From: RUG420 sp045642465
Lineage (GTDB): Bacteria > Bacillota > Clostridia > Oscillospirales > Acutalibacteraceae
Assembly: GCA_045642465.1 (NCBI GenBank)
Contig: JAZUIY010000015.1
Location: forward strand, 496,001 to 560,000
Direction of reading: 5' to 3'
DNA length: 64,000 nucleotides
Shown: one piece after another, positions 25,303 to 31,588 of the stretch
Position numbering within the stretch: position 1 is the stretch's first letter
How the letters are laid out: each line of letters opens with the position of its first letter
Notes under the pieces: model-generated
What the model was told of the DNA's origin: nothing
Databases searched by the model: none
Seen by the model: the letters and a program-made list of their open reading frames with translations, nothing else
Translations under genes and position numbers: made by a program

Positions 25303-26763
25303 ATGCCTGATGTGGCTCTAAACAAAAAAATTGGGAGTGCTACAAAATGGTCTACAGTTACTGAAATCATTGCCAAATTGATTTCTCCTGTGACCAATAT
25401 GATTTTAGCTAGGCTACTAGTTCCGGAGACCTTCGGAATAGTGGCCTCTATTACTTTGGTCATTACATTTGCAGATTTGTTTACAGATGCAGGATTCCAA
25501 AAGTACCTAATTCAGCATGAATTCAAAGATGAAGATGATTTAAGATTAAGTACTAATGTTGCCTTCATCAGCAACTTTGTTTTATCAATCTTTATTTGGT
25601 GCGTTATTGCCATATTTTCATCTTCGTTAGCAACCTTGGTAGGATGTGCTGGTTATGGATTGGGAATTATGGTTGCGGCTTTGGATATTCCGCTGCTTTC
25701 ATTTTCTAGTATCCAAATGGCACTCTTTAAACGGAACTTTGATTTCAAAACACTGTTTAAAGTGCGGATGGTTACATCTCTAATACCACTAGTTGTAACT
25801 GTTCCTTTAGCTGCTGTTACTCGCAGTTATTGGGCACTGATTATTGGCATTTTAGCAAGAGAGTTTGTGAATGCATTTTTACTGACTATAAAGTCCTCTT
25901 GGAAACCAAGCCTTAGATATAGTTTTGAAAAACTAAAAGAAATGTTTGGCTTCAGTGTTTGGACCATGTTCGAACAGTTTTCAATTTGGCTTACTACGAA
26001 TGTGGATATCTTTATTGTCGGGAGAGTTTTAGATTCACATTATTTAGGTGTATATAAGACTTCCATTACAATGGTAAATGCTTTCATGGCCATTATTACC
26101 GCTTCTATTACGCCAGTCTTGTTCTCCGCTCTTTCTCGTGCTCAAAACGATGAATCTTTGTTTAGAGAAACGTTCTTCAAATTCCAGCGTCTAGTATCAC
26201 TTTTTGTTATGCCAATGGGGCTGGGTTTGTTTCTTTATCGAGATCTAGCCACAAGTATTCTGCTTGGATCTCAGTGGAGTGAGGCCGCAGATTTGATTGG
26301 CTTATGGGCTTTGATAAGTTCTTTAGTAATTATCTTTAGCCACTTTAACAGTGAGGTTTACAGAAGTAAGGGACAGCCAAAACTATCTTTGCTTAATCAG
26401 TGTATTCATATTGTATTTTTAGTAATCACATTGTTGATAGCTTATCCGTATGGATTTGTTGCACTTTATACGAGCCGATCCTTAATTCGTTTGACGATGA
26501 TTTTGATTGGTGCATTTATCATGTGGTTCGGTTTCCGGATTTCTTTTGCATCTTCATTTAAGAATGTATTCCCAACCATTGTGTGCACGCTTATTATGGG
26601 TGCTGCAGGGTATGGAATGTTACAGATAAGTACGTCTATTGTTTGGCAAATAATATCTATTGTTATTTGCATTGCAATTTACTTCGGAAGTATTATGTGT
26701 TTCCCGAAAACACGTAAAGAAATTTTTGGCTGGATAAAAGGAGGAGTCAAGGATGTTTCATAA
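25303..26763 (+). CDS. wzx: polysaccharide flippase (second Wzx, MOP superfamily)
   Basis: A 486-residue protein with about twelve to fourteen membrane spans. The N terminus G-S-A-T-K-W-S-T-V-T-E-I-I and A-R-L-L-V-P-E-T-F-G is typical of the RfbX/WzxC-type translocases of colanic-acid-like systems. It would export the lipid-linked unit built by genes 17904-25301. It overlaps the epimerase start by 11 bases; base composition changes to the GC-richer style right at this junction. Confidence 0.9.
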   Translation: MPDVALNKKIGSATKWSTVTEIIAKLISPVTNMILARLLVPETFGIVASITLVITFADLFTDAGFQKYLIQHEFKDEDDLRLSTNVAFISNFVLSIFIWCVIAIFSSSLATLVGCAGYGLGIMVAALDIPLLSFSSIQMALFKRNFDFKTLFKVRMVTSLIPLVVTVPLAAVTRSYWALIIGILAREFVNAFLLTIKSSWKPSLRYSFEKLKEMFGFSVWTMFEQFSIWLTTNVDIFIVGRVLDSHYLGVYKTSITMVNAFMAIITASITPVLFSALSRAQNDESLFRETFFKFQRLVSLFVMPMGLGLFLYRDLATSILLGSQWSEAADLIGLWALISSLVIIFSHFNSEVYRSKGQPKLSLLNQCIHIVFLVITLLIAYPYGFVALYTSRSLIRLTMILIGAFIMWFGFRISFASSFKNVFPTIVCTLIMGAAGYGMLQISTSIVWQIISIVICIAIYFGSIMCFPKTRKEIFGWIKGGVKDVS

Positions 26764-27799
26764 CTCTATTCTCGTCACTGGCTCCGCTGGTTTCATCGGA
26801 AGCAACTTGGTGAAGCGGTTAATAAGTGAATCGCACGGCGCAACGATAATCGGGTTGGATAACCTCAATGATTACTATGATGTGTCTTTGAAGGAGTACC
26901 GCTTGCGTGAACTGGATCAGCTTGCAGAGCAGCATCCGGAGAAGACCTATAAGTTTGTGAAGGGGAACCTGGCTGACAAGGCACTGGTGGATTCCCTCTT
27001 TGAGGAATACAAGCCAAACATTGTTGTAAACTTGGCTGCTCAAGCCGGTGTGCGATACAGTATTGACCACCCAGATGTGTACATGGAATCCAATGTTATT
27101 GGATTCTACAATATCCTCGAGGCTTGTCGGCATAATCCGGTAGACCACTTAGTTTACGCTTCTTCTTCTGTATATGGAGGAAATAAGAAGGTGCCATTTA
27201 GTACGGATGATAAGGTAGATAATCCGGTATCTCTGTATGCTGCTACCAAGAAGTCCAATGAACTCTTGGCACATGCATATTCGAAACTTTACGATATTCC
27301 ATCTACCGGGCTTCGGTTCTTTACCGTATACGGTCCGGCTGGTCGCCCTGACATGGCTTACTTTGGATTTACAAATAAGTTATTGGCAGGGGAGACGATT
27401 AAGATTTTCAACTACGGAAACTGCCAGCGTGACTTCACTTATGTTGATGACATTGTTGAAGGCATTGTCCGTGTCATGCAGGGACCGCCAGCAAAAGCCA
27501 CTGGTGAAGACGGCCTCCCAGTTCCACCATATGCTGTTTACAACATTGGTGGTGGCCACCCAGACAACCTGCTCGAGTTTGTTGACATCCTGCAACAGGA
27601 ACTGGTACGTGCTGGTGTGCTGCCAGAAGATTATGACTTCGAGGCACATAAGGAACTTGTTCCAATGCAACCAGGCGATGTTCCTGTAACATACGCCGAT
27701 ACTACCGCCTTGGAACGTGACTTTGGATATAAACCAGAAACCACTTTAAGAGAGGGTCTTCGAAAGTTCGCTGAGTGGTATAAAGAATATTATTTGTAA
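26753..27799 (+). CDS. UDP-glucuronate 4-epimerase-like NAD-dependent epimerase
   Basis: A 348-residue extended SDR. G-S-A-G-F-I-G-S-N binds NAD, D-N-L-N-D-Y-Y-D is the signature of UDP-glucuronate epimerases (CapI/GAE group), Y-A-A-T-K holds the catalytic Y-x3-K, and V-Y-G-P-A-G-R-P-D-M-A is the substrate loop. It should turn UDP-glucuronate into UDP-galacturonate. The UDP-glucose dehydrogenase that makes its substrate is at 31589, on the far side of the accessory island. Composition is native-like, unlike the AT-rich genes before it. Confidence 0.9.
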   Translation: MFHNSILVTGSAGFIGSNLVKRLISESHGATIIGLDNLNDYYDVSLKEYRLRELDQLAEQHPEKTYKFVKGNLADKALVDSLFEEYKPNIVVNLAAQAGVRYSIDHPDVYMESNVIGFYNILEACRHNPVDHLVYASSSVYGGNKKVPFSTDDKVDNPVSLYAATKKSNELLAHAYSKLYDIPSTGLRFFTVYGPAGRPDMAYFGFTNKLLAGETIKIFNYGNCQRDFTYVDDIVEGIVRVMQGPPAKATGEDGLPVPPYAVYNIGGGHPDNLLEFVDILQQELVRAGVLPEDYDFEAHKELVPMQPGDVPVTYADTTALERDFGYKPETTLREGLRKFAEWYKEYYL

Positions 27800-27803
27800 A
27801 AGT

Positions 27804-27840
27804 AAAAGCCCACCGGTTATCCGGTGGGCTTTTTTGTTTT
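27804..27840 (+). terminator. intrinsic terminator after epimerase
   Basis: AAAAGCCCACCGG and CCGGTGGGCTTTT form a perfect 13-base stem with a TTAT loop, then a T run. It ends the second polysaccharide operon. Confidence 0.95.
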
Positions 27841-27862
27841 GGGGCGTTAAAGTATTTCATCT

Positions 27863-27920
27863 GGAGAGTTGCTATGTGGGGAGAATGAACTCCCCTGCTA
27901 AGGGAGTAGGGCGGGAGGTT
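27863..27920 (+). pseudogene. tRNA-Ser(GCU)-like remnant
   Basis: GGAGAGT (27863-27869) could be a 5' acceptor strand. CTCCC 27890-27894, loop CTGCTAA 27895-27901 and GGGAG 27902-27906 make a perfect anticodon arm with anticodon GCT, and the following TAGGGCGGG resembles the variable arm of bacterial tRNA-Ser(GCU). The D arm is degraded and no CTCTCC-type 3' acceptor or clean T arm follows; only GGTTCCAAT recalls a T loop. It is therefore at most a fragment. tRNA genes are common integration sites, and this one marks the edge of the accessory island. Confidence 0.42.
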
Positions 27921-27932
27921 CCAATAATGGGA

Positions 27933-27960
27933 TTGATGGGATGGGGGGGAGTGGTATACT
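27933..27960 (+). promoter_or_regulatory. promoter of the motif-pair cassette
   Basis: TTGATG (27933-27938), 16 bases, TATACT (27955-27960) with an extended TG-G before the -10. It gives the two genes 28002-29259 their own transcript, independent of the polysaccharide operon. Confidence 0.6.
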
Positions 27961-28001
27961 GGAGGTAGTAAATACATATATGGCAAGGGAGAGTGAACGT
28001 T

Positions 28002-28181
28002 ATGGAATGGATTTTTGATGGAATAGGTACTGAATTAGTTGGGTTGCTAGTGGGCTTTTTATTGGGCTGTCCTTGTGGGTATGGAATTAAAGTTGTAATA
28101 AATAAACAGAATGCAAAAGATAATGCAAATCAGATTCAAATTGGAGAGATAGTGAATGAAAAAGGAAAGAATGGTGAGTAA
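28002..28181 (+). CDS. small membrane protein with C-terminal RHIM/amyloid-like motif
   Basis: A 59-residue protein of unknown family. Residues about 8-29 form one hydrophobic, glycine-rich membrane segment containing C-P-C-G. The hydrophilic C terminus carries D40-N-A-N-Q-I-Q-I-G48. I-Q-I-G matches the RHIM-type core (I/V-Q-x-G), and N52 lies near where RHIMs have Asn. The next gene starts with a matching D-N-S-Q-Q-F-Q-A-G block and overlaps by 11 bases. A membrane domain plus amyloid motif is the plan of pore-type effectors in amyloid signalling; function here is inference. The ATG at 28002 is chosen with AAGGGAG upstream; a GTG at 27993 is too close to that site. Confidence 0.65.
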   Translation: MEWIFDGIGTELVGLLVGFLLGCPCGYGIKVVINKQNAKDNANQIQIGEIVNEKGKNGE

Positions 28182-29259
28182 CAATCAAAAGGCTGGAGAC
28201 AATTCTCAGCAATTTCAGGCAGGTACTGTGATTGTATACAATGGCATAACTGAAGAATGCGCGAGAAGTATTTGTCAGGAATTGTCTCAAAAAGCATTTG
28301 ATGAATACGCAACTATTGCCCAAAATGTGGCAAATGAACGATTAATACAGTTTGAGAATTCCTTATTGGCTAGAATAGAGAAAGTGGAAAGTGGTCTAGA
28401 AGCCTTTGCAGATCCGGCTTTTCACATTGCGGTAAGAAAAGCACAAGTGGAGGCAATATCAACGGATAGGGAATTGGATTATACTTTGCTATCTGAATTA
28501 TTAGCTCACAGAGTTACTAATATGAAGGATAGAAAGAAAATAACGGCGATTTCAAAAGCAATAGAAGTTGTTAATAAAGTGGATGATGATGCATTGTGTG
28601 CAATTACAGCTATGTTTGCTTTTTTAATATGCATGCCCTATTCGTCTAGTATGTTGGAAGGTATTCACGATTTAGAAAAATTACTGTCAAATTTCGTTTC
28701 TGATTTGCCCCAAAATGATGAATGGATAGATCACTTATATTTGTTAAATATAATTCGCCCGTTAAAGATTACTAGGCAGAAGAGTTTTGAAGAAATAATA
28801 GAAAATAAGTTGCAAGATTATTTGGCGTTAGGAATTGAAAAAGATACGGATGAATATTTAAAGTGTGTAGAACTTTTGCATTCTATTGGATTTTCAAAAC
28901 GGGTTTTGGTAGAAAATGATTTTGATAAAAATTATGTAAAACTCCCGCTAGGTAGCACTGGCTCATTTGATGGAATTACTAAAACAGGCCATGATATAAA
29001 TGTGGCCATCCCTCTTTCGAGTGAGGAAATTGAAGTTTTAGAAAGAATAAAAGAGTTATATACAAAAGACGATGTTAAACTTAGTGCATTAAAGGAATTT
29101 TTTGAAAATGTATTGTCTGAATCTAAGTCGATAATGAAAATGAAAGAATGGTGGAATGCTATTCCTGTAGGTATTGAAATAACGTATGTTGGTGGGTTGT
29201 TATCTGTTACAAATGCAAGAATTGTTTGTGGCGATTTTCCATATATAAGTGATTATTAA
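28171..29259 (+). CDS. LPO_1073/Vpar_1526-like protein with N-terminal RHIM/amyloid-like motif
   Basis: A 362-residue, soluble, mostly helical protein. The N terminus holds D10-N-S-Q-Q-F-Q-A-G18 followed by T-V-I-V-Y-N-G. After that comes a helical region with C-Q-E-L-S-Q-K-A-F and A-H-R-V-T-N-M-K-D-R-K-K. Overall it resembles, from memory, the uncharacterised LPO_1073/Vpar_1526 family. No catalytic motif is recognised. The ATG at 28171 is chosen with AAAGGA five bases upstream; 28156 and a GTG at 28174 are alternatives. It overlaps the small membrane-protein gene and probably works with it. AT-rich codon use marks both as acquired. A sensor or regulator role in defence is plausible but unproven. 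Confidence 0.65.
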   Translation: MVSNNQKAGDNSQQFQAGTVIVYNGITEECARSICQELSQKAFDEYATIAQNVANERLIQFENSLLARIEKVESGLEAFADPAFHIAVRKAQVEAISTDRELDYTLLSELLAHRVTNMKDRKKITAISKAIEVVNKVDDDALCAITAMFAFLICMPYSSSMLEGIHDLEKLLSNFVSDLPQNDEWIDHLYLLNIIRPLKITRQKSFEEIIENKLQDYLALGIEKDTDEYLKCVELLHSIGFSKRVLVENDFDKNYVKLPLGSTGSFDGITKTGHDINVAIPLSSEEIEVLERIKELYTKDDVKLSALKEFFENVLSESKSIMKMKEWWNAIPVGIEITYVGGLLSVTNARIVCGDFPYISDY

Positions 29260-29477
29260 CAAGCTGCTTCTCTTTTCTCCTTATCAGCCCGTGCGCAGCA
29301 CACCCGTCCCCGAAGTTCCGGGGAAAGGCACAGACCCATTCTGCCGTGGCAGCATGTATGTCTGTGCGAGGGGTTTTGGTGGGGAGAGAGTGAATTATAA
29401 GAGGGTGCGGAACCGCTGGTGGAGACTTAGTGACCGTTCATACCCCTCTTTTATGATAATGGTTAAAAAGCAGCTTG
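29260..29477 (+). ncRNA. structured region, possible non-coding RNA (element A)
   Basis: CAAGCTGCTT (29260-29269) and AAGCAGCTTG (29468-29477) are perfect complements that close a 218-base region. Inside are GTGC-GCA-GCAC, TCCCC ... GGGGA, a GCACAGAC 29328-29335 / GTCTGTGC 29360-29367 stem with an inner CTGCC-GT-GGCAG hairpin, and GAGGGGT (29368-29374) with ACCCCTC (about 29440-29446) around GCGG-AA-CCGC. The last is followed by TTTTA. GC content is well above the flanking genes. A 98-codon frame through it looks spurious. No known RNA family is recognised. Confidence 0.45.
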
Positions 29478-29545
29478 ATTTACCGTTATTTTTATACTAC
29501 TTGCAAATGGAAAACTATACTTATAAGTGTACAATAAAGGTGTAG

Positions 29546-29699
29546 GGAGTGATCCTTTGAGAGGACAACGGATAGCACCTCTTTCCCTAGTGGGGGACAT
29601 AAAATATACCATGAATGCTCGGCAATAGGTGATATGTTGTCAGCTATCCAACGGTAAAATGAGTGGGCTTGATCATACGATCAAGCCCTTTCTTTTTTG
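29546..29699 (+). ncRNA. structured RNA with intrinsic terminator (element B)
   Basis: The 3' end is a perfect terminator: GGGCTTGATC, ATAC loop, GATCAAGCCC, then TTTCTTTTTT (to 29699). Upstream, TAGGGA (about 29543-29548) can pair with TCCCTA (about 29585-29590), ATCC with GGAT inside it, and GGATAGC (about 29570) with GCTATCC (about 29643), so alternative folds exist. TATAAG/TACAAT-like sequences precede it near 29520-29535. It lies 118 bases before the ATPase gene and is either its leader-independent small RNA or the 3' part of a longer element. Class unknown. Confidence 0.5.
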
Positions 29700-29786
29700 G
29701 AGGTGAAAGTATTGAGCAATGTCTTTGGGTGTAAAAATGGAAAAATCGAAAATAAACAAAAAAAGTGTTCAAAGCATTGTAAAAAG

Positions 29787-29795
29787 TGGTACAAT
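29787..29795 (+). promoter_or_regulatory. extended -10 promoter of the ATPase gene
   Basis: TG-G-TACAAT (29787-29795), with TGTTCA about 18 bases upstream as a weak -35. It lies between the terminator of element B and the AGGAGGTG site of the ATPase gene. Confidence 0.45.
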
Positions 29796-29816
29796 GTTGC
29801 CACAGGAGGTGTTTTG

Positions 29817-30953
29817 ATGAAACTTTTGTATGTAAAAGCCAGTGGGTTTAAGAATTGCCTGGATGGCGTGGAATTGAATTTTCTGCCGAAATCAAAAAAG
29901 ACTGAAGTTGATAAAGAGTATGAACTTCAGGAAATCGCCCCAGAATTATTCACGTTTAATACAATTGCATTTGTCGGAAAAAATGCATCCGGGAAAACCA
30001 GTGCGGTTCAACTTCTAGAGGCTTGCTACAATATCTTGAGTAATTATACTTTGTTAGATTTATACGATGTTTTTGAAAACGTTCATTTAGAGATGATTTT
30101 CTATCATGAAGGAAATGTATTCTTTTATAGTACGGATTTAGTTAAATCTGAAACTTTGGATAATAATATTTCCTTTAAAAATCAAAAATTATTGAAGAAA
30201 AAGTACTTTAAATCGGAAGCAAGAAGTGTTCTCAATTTTGAAAGTTTTAAAGAAGATATAACTCCAAACGACAATGATTTGCCAGAAAATATTTCTGCAA
30301 TTTTTTCTGCGGTAAAGTCGAAAGAAATTAGGGGAATCTCCTTTGATTGCAGTGGCTTGTTTGAAAACAGATATGCTTACGATTTTGATTTCAGTTTGAT
30401 TGATTTATTTAAAATATCAGATGAAACATTAATTAAGATAATCAAAGTATTTGATAGCAATATCGACTCATTAGAAAAATTGGATAATGACAATTATAAA
30501 TTGGTTTATTTAGGTGAAGAAAAGAAGTGCTCTTCAGTCGAACTGTTCTCTTTGCTCTCAAGCGGAACAACAAAAGGCTTGTGCCTGTATAGCATGATGT
30601 ATGGTTCTTTAAAAAATGGATTTGATTTAGTGGTTGATGAAATTGAAAACCATTTTCATAAAGTTTTAGTTGATTTGATGATCAGTTTATATAAAGACAA
30701 GCGGGTCAACACTAAAAATGCAACCTTAATATTTACAACCCATTATGCGGAAGTAATGGATAGCTTTAATAGGCAGGACAATATTTGGATTTGTAAAACG
30801 AAATCAAACCACAAGATTACATTCGAAAACATGTATGAATCATATAAGGAACGCTCAGAGCTAAAAAAGAGTAAGCGCTACTATAACAATGTTTTTGGAA
30901 CAGCTGTTGATTATGATTCTCTTATGGATATTAAAAAGGAGTTGGTTAAGTGA
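29817..30953 (+). CDS. AAA-family ATPase (AAA_15/AAA_21, OLD-like), defence-associated
   Basis: A 378-residue ABC-type/AAA ATPase. It begins L-Y-V-K-A-S-G-F-K-N-C, as in OLD/AbiL-like ATPases. Walker A is G54-K-N-A-S-G-K-T61, an S-S-G-T-T-K-G signature precedes Walker B V-V-D274-E275-I-E-N, and T-T-H-Y-A-E gives the H-loop. The start at 29817 is chosen for AGGAGGTG six bases upstream; an earlier in-frame ATG overlaps element B. It overlaps the next gene by GTGA, so the pair is co-translated. ATPase plus small TOPRIM-like partner recalls AbiL or PARIS-type abortive-infection pairs; the exact family is not certain. AT-rich. Confidence 0.8.
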   Translation: MKLLYVKASGFKNCLDGVELNFLPKSKKTEVDKEYELQEIAPELFTFNTIAFVGKNASGKTSAVQLLEACYNILSNYTLLDLYDVFENVHLEMIFYHEGNVFFYSTDLVKSETLDNNISFKNQKLLKKKYFKSEARSVLNFESFKEDITPNDNDLPENISAIFSAVKSKEIRGISFDCSGLFENRYAYDFDFSLIDLFKISDETLIKIIKVFDSNIDSLEKLDNDNYKLVYLGEEKKCSSVELFSLLSSGTTKGLCLYSMMYGSLKNGFDLVVDEIENHFHKVLVDLMISLYKDKRVNTKNATLIFTTHYAEVMDSFNRQDNIWICKTKSNHKITFENMYESYKERSELKKSKRYYNNVFGTAVDYDSLMDIKKELVK

Positions 30954-31489
30954 GTAAACTCCTAGTTATGTGTGAGGGATCATGTGAGGTGGCTATATTA
31001 GATATACTTTTAGATGCTGGCTATTTGTCGTTTACACGTGATGATTTGTTGGATTTGCGGATTTTTCATGCAAGGCAATTGTCAGATTCTATTCTTCAAC
31101 CTATTCTTGGCTATTGTACAGAAGGAATAACCGTATTCAGAGTAGGTGATAAATTGGCTGAGAGGCTTTCTACGAAGAGTGTTCCTGACGGGAAAATAGA
31201 ATCCATAGAAAAGTACTGTACAAAGCCAGAACTAGAAGTTTTAGTGCTGATTAATGAGGGGCTATACCATGAATATGAAAAGCAAAAATCTTCTAAAATG
31301 CCAAAAGAATTTGCTAAAGAAAAGGTAAAATATAATAACAAAAGATTTCGTGCTACGAAAGAGTTTTACAATTTGTATTATGGGAAACGACCAGATGTAT
31401 TGGTAGATAATATAGTTACTTATAAAGAAATAAATCATGGCCATAAAAAAGATGAAAAATTTTTAGCAGATTTATTAAAGAGAAGGTAG
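30950..31489 (+). CDS. small TOPRIM-like partner of the ATPase
   Basis: A 179-residue protein starting at a GTG that overlaps the ATPase stop. The opening L-L-V-M-C-E9-G-S-C-E and a following helix resemble the first strand and Glu of TOPRIM domains found in RloB, AbiLii and AriB-like partners. A later strand, L-E-V-L-V-L-I-N-E-G, stands where TOPRIM domains usually have D-x-D, so the acidic pair is not evident. The C-terminal third is lysine-rich. It would be the effector (nuclease-like) of the pair; this is inference with moderate support. Its 3' end forms half of the terminator hairpin. Confidence 0.6.
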   Translation: MSKLLVMCEGSCEVAILDILLDAGYLSFTRDDLLDLRIFHARQLSDSILQPILGYCTEGITVFRVGDKLAERLSTKSVPDGKIESIEKYCTKPELEVLVLINEGLYHEYEKQKSSKMPKEFAKEKVKYNNKRFRATKEFYNLYYGKRPDVLVDNIVTYKEINHGHKKDEKFLADLLKRR

Positions 31490-31517
31490 AGCGGGCATGC
31501 TCTACCTTCTCTTTTGA
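31479..31517 (+). terminator. intrinsic terminator of the ATPase pair
   Basis: AGAGAAGGTAGAGC (31479-31492) and GCTCTACCTTCTCT (31499-31512) form a perfect 14-base stem, then TTTT. The 5' arm includes the last codons and stop of the preceding gene. Confidence 0.9.
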
Positions 31518-31539
31518 TATTTTTTAATACTATGTAATC

Positions 31540-31548
31540 TGCTATAAT
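31540..31548 (+). promoter_or_regulatory. extended -10 promoter of ugd
   Basis: TG-C-TATAAT (31540-31548) lies 40 bases before the coding start. No good -35 is seen. Confidence 0.5.
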
Positions 31549-31588
31549 ATCTTTGCATTTTGTATTGCACAGAAGAAAGGAAAAACCT

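Noticed and set aside
27863..27950. Functional tRNA-Ser gene
   Set aside because: No 3' acceptor strand complementary to GGAGAGT and no proper D or T arm.
29249..29545. 98-codon plus-strand frame after the LPO_1073-like gene
   Set aside because: It runs through strong inverted repeats, has no ribosome binding site, and its composition is unlike neighbouring proteins; a structured RNA explains the region better.
29260..29816. Retron or group II intron
   Set aside because: Long inverted repeats and a GTGCG were noticed, but there is no reverse transcriptase nearby and no domain V-like hairpin.
29817..31489. PARIS or Gabija system
   Set aside because: The ATPase is shorter than AriA or GajA, has no fused TOPRIM domain, and the partner lacks a clear TOPRIM acidic pair; only a general resemblance is claimed.
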